From: Parvibaculum sp040216885
GTDB lineage: Bacteria; Pseudomonadota; Alphaproteobacteria; Parvibaculales; Parvibaculaceae
NCBI GenBank assembly: GCA_040216885.1
Contig: JAVJOG010000021.1
Span: 58,110-122,109 of the forward strand
DNA: 64,000 bases
Direction: 5' to 3'
Positions 55,074-63,969 of the stretch are shown here, piece by piece; position 1 is the first letter of the stretch, and each line of letters begins with the position of its first letter. The translations under genes and the position numbers were made by a program. The notes below the pieces were generated by a model. That model saw only the letters and a list, made by a program, of their open reading frames with translations, did not search any database and had not been told where the DNA came from.

Positions 55074-56348
55074 TCAGCCCTTCAAGACGCTCTGTCCGGC
55101 ATACTCGGCCGAGGGCCCGAGCAGCTCCTCAATGCGGATCAGTTGATTGTACTTTGCCAGGCGGTCGGAGCGCGCCAGCGAGCCGGTCTTGATCTGCCCG
55201 CAATTGGTGGCGACCGCAAGATCGGCAATGGTCGCGTCCTCGGTCTCGCCCGAGCGGTGCGACATGACGGCGGTGTAGCGCGCCTTGTGCGCCATCTCGA
55301 CGGCGCCGAGCGTTTCGGTCAACGAGCCGATCTGGTTGACCTTGACGAGGATCGAGTTTGCCGTACCGCTGGAGATACCGTCGGCGAGGCGCGCCGTGTT
55401 GGTGACGAAGAGGTCGTCGCCGACAAGCTGCACTTGTCTGCCGATCCTGTCGGTCAGCGCCTTCCAGCCGTCCCAATCGTCCTCGGCCATGCCGTCTTCG
55501 ATGGAAATGATCGGGTAGTTGCCGACAAGCTTTGCCCAATAATCGACCATGCCGCCCGCATCGAGCTTCTTGCCCTCGCCTTCGAGGTTGTAGAAGCCGT
55601 CCTTGAAGAACTCCGTCGAAGCCGCATCGATCGCCAGATAAATGTCGCTGCCGGGCTTGTAGCCGGCCTTCTCGATCGCCTTCATCACGAAGCCGAGTGC
55701 GTCCTCGGTCGAGGCGAGGTTCGGCGCGAAGCCGCCCTCGTCGCCGACATTGGTGTTGTGACCGGCAGCCTTCAATTCGGCCTTCAGCGTGTGAAAGACT
55801 TCCGCCCCCATGCGCACCGCGTCGGCCAGCGAACCGGCGGCCACCGGCATGATCATGAATTCCTGGATGTCGATCGGATTGTCGGCATGCTGGCCGCCAT
55901 TGACGATGTTCATCATCGGCACCGGCAGGATGCGCGCCGCCGGTCCGCCGAGATAGCGGAACAGCGGCTGGCCGAGCGAGGCGGCTTCGGCCTTCGCCAC
56001 CGCCAGCGACACGCCAAGGATTGCATTGGCGCCGAGGCGGGACTTGTTGGGCGTGCCGTCGAGATCGCACATCGTGCGGTCGATCAGGATCTGCTCGCCG
56101 GCGTCCATGCCGCCGATGGTATCGAAAATCTCGCCATTGACGGCGTCGACCGCTTTCAGGACGCCCTTGCCCTTGTAGCGCGGGCCGCCGTCGCGTAGCT
56201 CCACTGCTTCATGCGCGCCGGTCGAGGCGCCCGACGGCACGGCGGCGCGGCCCAGTGCACCGTCTTCCAGCAGCACATCTACTTCGACCGTCGGGTTGCC
56301 CCTGCTGTCCAGAATTTCCCGGCCGATAATGTCGATGATGGCAGCCAT
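55074..56348 (-). CDS. eno: Enolase
   Basis: 424 residues. IGREILDSRGNPTVEVDV, PSGASTGAHEAVELRDGG, MNIVNGGQHADNPIDIQEFMIMP, VGDEGGFAPN, SIEDGMAEDDWDGW and VMSHRSGETED are all intact, with the Mg2+ and catalytic residues. It makes phosphoenolpyruvate. GGAG five to eight bases before ATG 56348 fixes the start. Divergent from queC. Confidence 0.98.
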   Translation of the reverse strand: MAAIIDIIGREILDSRGNPTVEVDVLLEDGALGRAAVPSGASTGAHEAVELRDGGPRYKGKGVLKAVDAVNGEIFDTIGGMDAGEQILIDRTMCDLDGTPNKSRLGANAILGVSLAVAKAEAASLGQPLFRYLGGPAARILPVPMMNIVNGGQHADNPIDIQEFMIMPVAAGSLADAVRMGAEVFHTLKAELKAAGHNTNVGDEGGFAPNLASTEDALGFVMKAIEKAGYKPGSDIYLAIDAASTEFFKDGFYNLEGEGKKLDAGGMVDYWAKLVGNYPIISIEDGMAEDDWDGWKALTDRIGRQVQLVGDDLFVTNTARLADGISSGTANSILVKVNQIGSLTETLGAVEMAHKARYTAVMSHRSGETEDATIADLAVATNCGQIKTGSLARSDRLAKYNQLIRIEELLGPSAEYAGQSVLKG

Positions 56349-56529
56349 GTCCGCTCCGTCTTTCCGCTTCCCGTGTGGCGGTTTCATAGCGGAGAGGGCG
56401 CGGCAGCGAAAGAGGCTAATCGCAGGCGGCGGGCCGCGATCGCCGGTTAACCGCGGCAATGCGCCTCGCCCGCCGCTTGACGCGGCCGGGCCCCTCCTGT
56501 TCAACAGCCCCGAACGGAGCGGACAGGCA

Positions 56530-57243
56530 ATGGCGAAACGCGAAACTTCCAAGGCTCTGGTGCTTTTTTCCGGCGGGCAGGACTCGACAGTCTGCCTCGC
56601 CTGGGCGCTGGCGCGCCATGAAAGCGTCGAGACGGTCGGCTTCGACTACGGCCAGACCCATGCGGTCGAGCTTGCCTGCCGCGAGACGCTGCGGGCCGGC
56701 ATCCCGGCACTGTCGCCGGACTGGGCGGCACGTCTCGGCCCCGACCACACGATTTCGCTCCCCGAACTCGGGACCATCAGCGAGACCGCGCTGACCCGCG
56801 AGGTCGAGATCGAAATGGGCGAAAACGGCCTGCCGACCACCTTTGTGCCGGGCCGGAACCTGCTGTTTTTCACTTATGCAGCGGCGCTGGGCTACCGCCG
56901 GGGAGCTTCGGTTCTGGTCGGTGGCATGTGCGAGACCGATTATTCGGGCTATCCCGACTGCCGCGCCGACACGATCGCGGCGCTCGAACGGGCGATTTGT
57001 CTCGGCATGGACCGGGATTTCAGGCTTGAAACGCCCTTGATGCGGATCGATAAAGCGGCCACATGGCGGCTCGCCGAGGAACTCGGCGGCCAGGCGCTTG
57101 TCGAGCTGATCGTCGAGGAAAGCCACAGCTGCTACCGCGGCGACCGCTCGAAGCGCCACGACTGGGGTTACGGCTGCAACGCCTGCCCGGCCTGCGAACT
57201 GCGCGCCCGCGGATATGCCGCCTATGCCGCCGGCAGGACCTAG
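56530..57243 (+). CDS. queC: 7-cyano-7-deazaguanine synthase
   Basis: 237 residues. LVLFSGGQDSTVCLAWAL is the PP-loop; FDYGQTHAVEL and the zinc Cys set (CYRGDR..GCNACPACELR) are those of QueC. It converts CDG to preQ0 with ATP and ammonia. AGGCA is the only upstream purine stretch, so initiation may be weak. Head of queC-E-D-F. Confidence 0.96.
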   Translation: MAKRETSKALVLFSGGQDSTVCLAWALARHESVETVGFDYGQTHAVELACRETLRAGIPALSPDWAARLGPDHTISLPELGTISETALTREVEIEMGENGLPTTFVPGRNLLFFTYAAALGYRRGASVLVGGMCETDYSGYPDCRADTIAALERAICLGMDRDFRLETPLMRIDKAATWRLAEELGGQALVELIVEESHSCYRGDRSKRHDWGYGCNACPACELRARGYAAYAAGRT

Positions 57244-57254
57244 AGAACGAGACG

Positions 57255-57884
57255 ATGTATTCGGTGAAGGAAATTTTCTACACGCTGCAGGGCGAAGGCG
57301 CGAATGCCGGTCGCGCGGCGGTGTTTTGCCGTTTCGCCGGCTGCAATCTCTGGTCGGGCCGCGAGGAAGACCGGGCTTCGGCCGCATGCAGTTTCTGCGA
57401 CACGGATTTCGTCGGCACGGACGGCGAAGGCGGCGGCAAGTTTGTTGACGCGGACGCCCTCGCGGAGGCCGTCGAGCGCACATGGAACGGCGCGGCGGCG
57501 GATCGCTTCGTCGTCTGCACCGGCGGCGAACCGCTGTTGCAACTCGACGCGACACTGATCGCTGCACTTCACGCGCGCGGCTTCGAGATCGCCGTCGAGA
57601 CCAACGGCACCATCGCGGCGCCTCAGGGCCTCGACTGGATTTGCGTCAGCCCCAAGGCAGAGGCTGCCTTGAAGCAGACAAGCGGCGACGAGTTGAAACT
57701 GGTTTATCCGCAGGCTGCCGCAAAGCCGGAACGTTTCGAGGCGCTCGATTTCCGGCATTTCTTTTTGCAACCGATGGATGGCGACAACACCGAAGAAAAT
57801 ACGCGCGCAGCAACCGCCTATTGTCTCGCGCATCCGAAGTGGCGCTTAAGCCTGCAGACGCACAAGCTGATCGGTATTCCGTAA
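57255..57884 (+). CDS. queE: 7-carboxy-7-deazaguanine synthase
   Basis: 209 residues, radical SAM. VKEIFYTLQGEGANAGRAAVFCRFAGCNLW starts it; the cluster cysteines are spaced C-x14-C-x2-C (GCNLW..ACSFCD), the longer QueE form. VCTGGEPLLQLD and VETNGT are the SAM and substrate elements. It makes CDG from CPH4. Its stop overlaps queD by one base. Confidence 0.95.
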   Translation: MYSVKEIFYTLQGEGANAGRAAVFCRFAGCNLWSGREEDRASAACSFCDTDFVGTDGEGGGKFVDADALAEAVERTWNGAAADRFVVCTGGEPLLQLDATLIAALHARGFEIAVETNGTIAAPQGLDWICVSPKAEAALKQTSGDELKLVYPQAAAKPERFEALDFRHFFLQPMDGDNTEENTRAATAYCLAHPKWRLSLQTHKLIGIP

Positions 57885-58252
57885 TGAAGATATATAAAGA
57901 GTTCCATTTCGACGCCGCGCATTTTCTTCCCTACGCGGAAGAAGGCCATCCGAACCGCCGGATGCATGGCCATTCGTTCCGCGTCGTGGTCTGGCTTGCC
58001 GGCAAACCCGCAGCCGACACCGGTATCGTGCGCCATTTCGAGGATGTCGAGCGTGAGGTCATGGCGGTGCGCGAGAAACTCGATCATCATCTGCTGAACG
58101 AGATCGCGGGACTTGAGTTTCCGACGCTGGAGCGGATCGCCGCCTGGATATGGAACGAACTCGCAGAACCGCTGCCCGAGATCGCGCGTGTCGAGGTTCA
58201 TCGCGGGTCTTGCCGCGAGGGCTGCGTCTATGACGGGCCCGAGAACGCGTGA
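57884..58252 (+). CDS. queD: 6-carboxytetrahydropterin synthase
   Basis: 122 residues. FHFDAAHFLP, NRRMHGHSFRVVV (zinc His) and LDHHLLNEI with the C-terminal EVHRGSCREGC fit QueD. It converts dihydroneopterin triphosphate to CPH4. The usual catalytic Cys between the zinc His residues (CxxxHGH) is not obvious: the stretch reads HPNRRMHGH, so this variant deserves a look. Overlaps queE by one base. Confidence 0.93.
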   Translation: MKIYKEFHFDAAHFLPYAEEGHPNRRMHGHSFRVVVWLAGKPAADTGIVRHFEDVEREVMAVREKLDHHLLNEIAGLEFPTLERIAAWIWNELAEPLPEIARVEVHRGSCREGCVYDGPENA

Positions 58253-58265
58253 CGGAGAGAAAGTG

Positions 58266-58727
58266 ATGGCGAAGAAACCGGCAGACCTGAAGCAACTCGG
58301 CAAGGCGGCGCCCCTGCCCGCCTCACCCGGCGAGGCGATGCTGGAGCGCGTCGCCAATCCGCATGCCGACACCGACTATATGGCGCGCTTCACCGTGCCT
58401 GAATTCACGTCGATCTGTCCGGTCACCGGCCAGCCCGATTTCGCGCATCTCGTCATCGATTATGTTCCCGGTAAATGGCTGGTCGAGTCGAAGTCGCTGA
58501 AGCTCTACATGCAGTCCTTCCGCAATCACGGCGCGTTTCACGAAGACTGCACGGTCGCCATCGGCAAGCGGCTGGCCGACACGCTGAAGCCGAAATGGCT
58601 CCGCATCGGCGGTTACTGGTATCCGCGCGGCGGCATCCCCATCGACGTATTCTGGCAAAAGGGCCGGCTCCCCGCCGGTCTCTGGGTGCCGGACCAGGGC
58701 GTCGCGCCCTATCGCGGCCGCGGCTGA
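58266..58727 (+). CDS. queF: NADPH-dependent preQ0 reductase
   Basis: 153 residues, unimodular type. EFTSICPVTGQPDF contains the catalytic Cys; VIDYVPGKWLVESKSLKLYMQSFRNHGAFHED is the QueF motif (E-S/LK-S-K-x-Y-x-x-S-F-R). It reduces preQ0 to preQ1. GGAGAG before GTG/ATG; 13 bases after queD. No tgt or queA is in the window. Confidence 0.96.
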   Translation: MAKKPADLKQLGKAAPLPASPGEAMLERVANPHADTDYMARFTVPEFTSICPVTGQPDFAHLVIDYVPGKWLVESKSLKLYMQSFRNHGAFHEDCTVAIGKRLADTLKPKWLRIGGYWYPRGGIPIDVFWQKGRLPAGLWVPDQGVAPYRGRG

Positions 58728-58837
58728 CCCAGCCCGCCCGGTTAACGCCTGGTTTACCGTCCGCCGCGTAGCTTCCCGATTGGGTGGGGCATTTGCGGGC
58801 GGCTTGAAGGCCGGATCGCGTCAGTGGAGTTTCTCTG

Positions 58838-60205
58838 GTGTCGCCACCGGCCCCAAACCGGACGGACGCGGACGACGAACACGTTCAACTTGAGCTGAAC
58901 GCGATTTTCCGCGATTCCATTTTTCCGATCTCGATCTGCATTGTCGGCCTGTTCGCGCTGTTTGCCGTGCTGCATCTCGTGGCGCTGGTTCCGCCCGCGC
59001 GCTTCTGGATGACCGGCCTCGCGCTTGCGACGGCTGCGTCGGCCGGTCTTATCGCGTTTGCGGCGCGCGGCGGACGGTTGCCGCCGCGCTGGGCACCGCT
59101 GGCCGGCTTCATTCTCGTCGCATTGTGCATCGTCAACTCGGCCGCACAAATGTATCTGACGGGCGAAGAGCAGCAATCGACGAATTTCGGGCTTCTCCTC
59201 GTCGCGATGGGTCTCTTTTTCCTGACGCGCGTTTTCCTCGCGCTTTCCTTCGCGCTGATCCTGTCGGTCTGGGCGGCGACGGCGTATCTGATCGGTGGCC
59301 TTCCCGAATACGGTTTCCATTTCCCCGTGATGATGTTCATGGCGATGTCGATTGCCGCATTGGCGCAGGAAATTCGCCTGCGCGCCTATCGCCGTCTCAT
59401 TGCCATGCGCGCGGAGGCCAAATCCCGCGAAGAAAAACTCGCCGAGGCGCTGCAAAAGGCTCAGCTCTATGCCGAAGCGCAGCGCGAGAACAAGGCCAAG
59501 ACCGAATTTCTCGCCAACATGAGTCATGAGCTCCGGACGCCACTCAACGCGATCATCGGTTTCTCCGACATGATGTCGAAAGAGATGTTCGGTCCACTCG
59601 GCGCCAGGCGCTACCTCGAATATACGCGCGACATTCGCAATGCGGGGCGCCACCTCCTGTCGCTGGTCAATGACATTCTCGATCTCTCGCGCATTCAGCT
59701 CGATGACAAGAGCATTCACTATGAGGAAGTCGACCCGCGCGTACTGGCCGAGAATTGCGCGGTGCTGCTGCGCCCGCGGGCCCAGGAAAAGAGAGTTGAA
59801 CTGTCGACCCATATCGAGCACGGACCTGTCCGTTTCGTCACCGATGCGCGCCGTTTCAAGCAGATCGCGATCAACTTGCTGGCCAACGCCGTCAAATTCA
59901 CGCCGGCCGAAGGCAAGGTCGCACTGACACTGACGGCAACCCCGGACGGCGGCATGATCCTGCGGGTTGCCGATACCGGCGTCGGCATGACGCCCGAGGA
60001 AGTCGAGCAGGCGATCATTCCCTTCTGGCAGGCCGATGCCGGCCTTGCCCGGACGCATGGCGGCGCCGGCCTCGGTCTGCCGTTGACCAAGGAACTCACC
60101 GAAGCGATGGACGGACGCCTCGCGATCGAGAGCGAAGCCGGGCGCGGTACCACCGTCAGCGTCTATCTGCCGTCCCGCCGCATCCCTCAGGCGGACGTGG
60201 CCTGA
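58838..60205 (+). CDS. Membrane sensor histidine kinase (orphan)
   Basis: 455 residues. Five or six membrane segments occupy residues 25-180 (ISICIVGLFALFAVLHLVALV and following). Then a coiled coil (EAKSREEKLAEALQKAQLYAEAQREN), HisKA with SHELRTPLNAIIGF (His 230) and HATPase_c (NLLANAVKF, DTGVGM, GGAGLGLPLTKEL). No receiver or response regulator gene is near. GTG 58838 has GGAG upstream. The N-terminal membrane sensor is not a named domain I recognise. Confidence 0.85.
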   Translation: MSPPAPNRTDADDEHVQLELNAIFRDSIFPISICIVGLFALFAVLHLVALVPPARFWMTGLALATAASAGLIAFAARGGRLPPRWAPLAGFILVALCIVNSAAQMYLTGEEQQSTNFGLLLVAMGLFFLTRVFLALSFALILSVWAATAYLIGGLPEYGFHFPVMMFMAMSIAALAQEIRLRAYRRLIAMRAEAKSREEKLAEALQKAQLYAEAQRENKAKTEFLANMSHELRTPLNAIIGFSDMMSKEMFGPLGARRYLEYTRDIRNAGRHLLSLVNDILDLSRIQLDDKSIHYEEVDPRVLAENCAVLLRPRAQEKRVELSTHIEHGPVRFVTDARRFKQIAINLLANAVKFTPAEGKVALTLTATPDGGMILRVADTGVGMTPEEVEQAIIPFWQADAGLARTHGGAGLGLPLTKELTEAMDGRLAIESEAGRGTTVSVYLPSRRIPQADVA

Positions 60206-60251
60206 CGGCGCCGGTATCCATTCCCCGATTGCGAATTGCGGAAAGTCCCTC

Positions 60252-60279
60252 TTGCGGCCGGTCCTTATTTTTATATAAT
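60252..60279 (+). promoter_or_regulatory. Promoter of the TetR gene, probable leaderless mRNA
   Basis: TTGCGG (60252-60257), a 16-base spacer and a perfect TATAAT (60274-60279) end eight bases before the ATG at 60287. The expected transcription start is at or within a base of the ATG, and there is no ribosome site. Confidence 0.55.
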
Positions 60280-60286
60280 CACGGTT

Positions 60287-60871
60287 ATGCCAAAAAAGAT
60301 CGACCACAACGCCCGCCGCCGCGACATTGCCAGAGCCGCCATCTCCGTGATTGGCGCTCAAGGCATCGACAACACGCGGCTGATCGACGTGGCCCGCGCC
60401 GCCAATGCGACGACCGGCGCCATCACCCATTATTTCGAGGGCAAGGACGCCTTGCTGCTGGCGGCGCTCGACCGCCTCGCGCAGGACATTCTCCACGCCC
60501 TTCGTCACGCATCGGCAGAAGACGATCTTGTCGAGCTGGCGGCGATGCTGCTGCCCGTCGACGAACAGCGCCTGCGCGACTGGCGCGTCTGGCTGAGCTT
60601 TTTCGGCCGCGCTGTCGGCGACCCGGCGATGGCCCGCATCAACAAGGCCTATTACGAGGAATTTCGCGACGGCATTGCCGGCCTCATCCGCGCGCAACAG
60701 AAACTTGGAAAGCTGAGCCGCGGCATCGCACCCGAAAGTACCGCCGACGCGATCATTTCCGTCGTTGACGGCTTTGGCGTCCGCACCTCGCTCGAACGCG
60801 AGGAATGGCCGCCCGAACGCCAGCGGCAACAACTCGAAGCCATGCTGCGCCCGCTCCTGCCGCCGCGCTGA
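60287..60871 (+). CDS. TetR/AcrR family regulator (BetI-like)
   Basis: 194 residues. The N-terminal HTH (RDIARAAISVIGAQGIDNTRLIDVARAANATTGAITHYFEGKDALL) is typical; the C-terminal part (WRVWLSFFGRAVGDPAMARINKAYYEEFRD) resembles BetI_C. It probably represses itself and the dioxygenase 20 bases downstream. Ligand unknown. Start 60287 set by the promoter and family N-terminus; a longer frame reading from 60236 would begin upstream of the promoter. Confidence 0.87.
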   Translation: MPKKIDHNARRRDIARAAISVIGAQGIDNTRLIDVARAANATTGAITHYFEGKDALLLAALDRLAQDILHALRHASAEDDLVELAAMLLPVDEQRLRDWRVWLSFFGRAVGDPAMARINKAYYEEFRDGIAGLIRAQQKLGKLSRGIAPESTADAIISVVDGFGVRTSLEREEWPPERQRQQLEAMLRPLLPPR

Positions 60872-60890
60872 ACACAGGAGGAACAACAGA

Positions 60891-61799
60891 ATGCCCAAAC
60901 TCGAAACGCTGCCCGCCACCGCTTCCGCCGATGAAATTCTGACCGTGCTGAAGCGCGACGGCGCATTGATCCTGAAGGATGCCCTGACGCCCGCTCAGCT
61001 TGCACAGGTGCGCGCCGAGACCATGCCCTATATCGAGGCGACCGATTTCGGCCGCGACGATTTCACCGGCAACCTGACAACGCGCACCGGTGCGCTGGTT
61101 GCGCGTTCGCCGGCCTGCCGAGACATGGTCGCCAGCAAGACCATTATCGAGGCCGCCAATGCTTTCCTCAAACCCTTCTGCGAGCGCATCCAGTTGCACC
61201 TGACGCAGGTCATCCGCATCACGCCGGGCCAGAAGAAGCAGCAGATCCATCGCGACCGCTGGGCCTGGGGCACCTACCTCAAGGGAATCGAACCGCAATT
61301 CAACACCATCTGGGCGATGACCGACTTCACCAAGGAGAACGGCGCGACGCAGGTCTGTCCCGGCAGCCTCGACTGGGCGGACGACTATCAGCCCAAGGAC
61401 GAAGAGATCGGCTATGCCGAAATGAGCGCCGGTTCAGTGTTGATTTATTCGGGCGGCGTCTTCCATGGCGGCGGCGCGAACGTGTCGAATGGCGACCGCA
61501 TCGGCATCAACATCACCTACACGCTGGGCTGGCTCCGGCAGGAAGAGAACCAGTATCTGTCCTGCCCGCCCGAAATCGCGCGCGACCTCACGCCCGAGCT
61601 TCAGGCGCTGATCGGCTATGCGATGGGAAGCTACGCGCTCGGCTATTACACGCCGCCGTTACCCGCCGGCCAGGGCCCGGAAGTCGTGCCGCCGGAATTC
61701 GCGCTCGGCAAGCTCGACGCCGCCGCCGCGCAATTCGGCTCGGCCGAGCTACTCTCGGAAGTTCAGGCGCAGATCAGGGGCGAGAAGCGGACGGCCTAG
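60891..61799 (+). CDS. Phytanoyl-CoA dioxygenase family protein
   Basis: 302 residues, Fe(II)/2-oxoglutarate jelly roll. QQIHRDRWAWG supplies H-x-D, and LIYSGGVFHGGGANVSNGDRIGINITYTLGWLRQEENQYL the distal His and the 2OG-binding Arg. It hydroxylates an organic substrate, perhaps a lipid or secondary metabolite. AGGAGGAA precedes the ATG; TetR gene 20 bases upstream is a probable regulator. Confidence 0.88.
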   Translation: MPKLETLPATASADEILTVLKRDGALILKDALTPAQLAQVRAETMPYIEATDFGRDDFTGNLTTRTGALVARSPACRDMVASKTIIEAANAFLKPFCERIQLHLTQVIRITPGQKKQQIHRDRWAWGTYLKGIEPQFNTIWAMTDFTKENGATQVCPGSLDWADDYQPKDEEIGYAEMSAGSVLIYSGGVFHGGGANVSNGDRIGINITYTLGWLRQEENQYLSCPPEIARDLTPELQALIGYAMGSYALGYYTPPLPAGQGPEVVPPEFALGKLDAAAAQFGSAELLSEVQAQIRGEKRTA

Positions 61800-61827
61800 A
61801 CAGCGATACTTTCTCTAAGGAAGACGA

Positions 61828-62298
61828 ATGCATCAAAAATTTGAAGAGGCGGTGAATTCACTTCATGAATCCTTTGGGCGTCTGATCGATCAGCGCGTGC
61901 GGCAGAACGGGGATAAGTGGCCTAAGGAAAAAATTCGGGGCGTATACCTCTTTAGTGAGAACGGACGTCACTTATATGTCGGCCGAACAAACAACGTAAA
62001 AAAGCGCTATGCGGGTCATTGCAACGCAAGTTCTAAGCACTATTCATCTCCGTTTGCTTTTCGTCTTGCACGAGAAGAAACCGGAAAGCTGACGCGTAGC
62101 TATAGAAATGATGAGAACAGCCGCGCTGCCCTTGAAAAGGATACTGTCTTCGCTGCGGCCTTCGCGGAGGCGAAAGACCGCCTGCGCGCTATGGAATTTC
62201 GATGGGTCGAGGAAATCGATCCGGTACGTCAGTGTTTGTTGGAAGTGTATTGTGCTGTTGCACTTGAAACGCCGTACAACGATTTTGACAATCACTAG
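61828..62298 (+). CDS. GIY-YIG nuclease-like protein of lower GC content
   Basis: 156 residues. RGVYLFSENGRHLYVGRTNNVKKRYAGHC is the GIY-YIG core (GVY...LYVGRT with following Arg) and LLEVYCAVAL may give the C-terminal acidic residue. One 60-base row (61981-62040) has 29 G/C, far below its neighbours, with AT-rich codons; it is likely acquired. AAGGA precedes the ATG. It may be a single-domain endonuclease; substrate unknown. Confidence 0.75.
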   Translation: MHQKFEEAVNSLHESFGRLIDQRVRQNGDKWPKEKIRGVYLFSENGRHLYVGRTNNVKKRYAGHCNASSKHYSSPFAFRLAREETGKLTRSYRNDENSRAALEKDTVFAAAFAEAKDRLRAMEFRWVEEIDPVRQCLLEVYCAVALETPYNDFDNH

Positions 62299-62340
62299 CC
62301 GGCCAGACTTGAAATTGTTGAACTAGTCAGCCCTCTCTTG

Positions 62341-63969
62341 TCAGACCAACCGGCTCTGCTCGACCGCCGCTTCGACGAAGGAGCGGAACAGAGGGTGCGG
62401 CTCGAACGGCTTCGACTTCAGCTCAGGGTGATACTGGACGCCGATGTACCACGGGTGCTCCGGGATCTCGATGATCTCCGGCAGCAGCCCGTCGGGCGAA
62501 ACGCCTGACATCACGAGGCCCGCCGCCTCAATCCGTTCGCGATAGGTCATGTTGACTTCGTAGCGGTGGCGATGGCGCTCGTTGATGCGCGTCGAGCCGT
62601 AAATCCGCGCGACGCGGCTTCCCTCCGCCAGCACCGCATCATAGGCGCCGAGGCGCATGGTGCCGCCGAGGTCGCCATGGGCGGCGCGCTTCACCAGTTC
62701 GTTTTCGCGCATCCATTCGGTCATCAGGCCGACGACCGGCTCGTTGGTCGGGCCGAACTCTGTCGAGCTTGCGCCTTCGAGACCGCCGATGTTCCTGAGC
62801 GCTTCGATCACCGCCATCTGCATGCCGAAACAGATGCCGAAATAAGGCACGTTGCGGGTGCGGGCGAATTGCGCGGCGCGGATTTTTCCCTCGGAGCCGC
62901 GCTCGCCGAAACCGCCCGGCACCAGAATGCCGTCGACGTCTTCCAGGTAATGCGCGGTGTCCTCGGAATCGAAAATCTCCGACTCCACCCATTTGACGTT
63001 GACGCGAACCTTGTTGGCGATGCCGCCATGCACCAGCGCTTCCGAGAGCGACTTGTAGGCGTCCTTCAGCCCGGTGTACTTGCCGACGATAGCGATGGTC
63101 ACGTCGCCTTCCGGCTCGCGGATGTTGTGGGCGATGGTCTGCCACTTGGCGAGATCGGGCTCGCCCGCATCCTTGATGCCGAAGACGGCCAGCACTTCGG
63201 CGTCGAGCCCTTCCATGTGATAGGCATGCGGCACGTCGTAAATCGTGTCGACATCCATCGCCTCGATGACCGCGCTTTCGCGGACATTGCAGAAGAGCGC
63301 GATCTTGCGCCGTTCGTCCTTCGGGATCGGCCGATCGCAGCGGCACATCAGAATGTCGGGCTGGATGCCGATGGAGCGCAGCTCCTTCACCGAGTGCTGC
63401 GTCGGCTTGGTTTTCATTTCGCCGGCCGACGGGATGAACGGCAGCAGCGTCAGGTGGATGAAGCAGGTCTGGCCGCGGTCGAGTTCGTTGCCGAGCTGGC
63501 GGATCGCCTCGAAGAAGGGCAGGCCCTCGATGTCGCCCACCGTGCCGCCGATCTCGCAGAGCACGAAGTCGACATCCTGGTTGCCGGCCAGCACGAATTC
63601 CTTGATCGCATCGGTCACATGCGGGATCACCTGCACCGTGCCGCCGAGATAATCGCCGCGGCGTTCCCGCGCGATGATGTCCTGATAGATGCGGCCGGTG
63701 GTGATGTTGTCGGCGCGGCTTGCCGGCACACCGGTGAAGCGCTCGTAATGGCCGAGGTCGAGGTCGGTCTCCGCCCCGTCGTCGGTCACATAGACCTCGC
63801 CGTGCTGGATCGGCGACATCGTGCCGGGATCGACGTTCAGATAGGGGTCGAGTTTCCGAAGCCGCACGGAATAGCCGCGCGCCTGCAGGAGCGCGCCGAG
63901 CGCTGCGGAAGCGAGACCCTTGCCGAGGGAGGAAACCACGCCGCCGGTGATGAAGATGTACCGCGTCAT
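62341..63969 (-). CDS. pyrG: CTP synthase
   Basis: 542 residues. The synthase domain starts MTRYIFITGGVVSSLGKGLASAALG with LRKLDPYLNVDPGTMSP; the glutaminase domain has LVPGGFGERGSEGK and FGICFGMQMAV (nucleophile Cys) and ends with EHPWYIGVQYHPELKSKP. It aminates UTP to CTP. Convergent with the GIY-YIG gene; GGGGCCC before ATG. In alphaproteobacteria pyrG often sits near eno, here 7 kb away. Confidence 0.98.
   Translation of the reverse strand: MTRYIFITGGVVSSLGKGLASAALGALLQARGYSVRLRKLDPYLNVDPGTMSPIQHGEVYVTDDGAETDLDLGHYERFTGVPASRADNITTGRIYQDIIARERRGDYLGGTVQVIPHVTDAIKEFVLAGNQDVDFVLCEIGGTVGDIEGLPFFEAIRQLGNELDRGQTCFIHLTLLPFIPSAGEMKTKPTQHSVKELRSIGIQPDILMCRCDRPIPKDERRKIALFCNVRESAVIEAMDVDTIYDVPHAYHMEGLDAEVLAVFGIKDAGEPDLAKWQTIAHNIREPEGDVTIAIVGKYTGLKDAYKSLSEALVHGGIANKVRVNVKWVESEIFDSEDTAHYLEDVDGILVPGGFGERGSEGKIRAAQFARTRNVPYFGICFGMQMAVIEALRNIGGLEGASSTEFGPTNEPVVGLMTEWMRENELVKRAAHGDLGGTMRLGAYDAVLAEGSRVARIYGSTRINERHRHRYEVNMTYRERIEAAGLVMSGVSPDGLLPEIIEIPEHPWYIGVQYHPELKSKPFEPHPLFRSFVEAAVEQSRLV

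Noticed and set aside
56349..56529. preQ1 riboswitch ahead of queC
   Set aside because: I looked for the short H-type pseudoknot pattern with an A-rich tail and did not find it.
58754..60919. Long minus-strand frame (about 721 codons)
   Set aside because: Antisense to the histidine kinase and TetR genes; composition is typical of a shadow frame.
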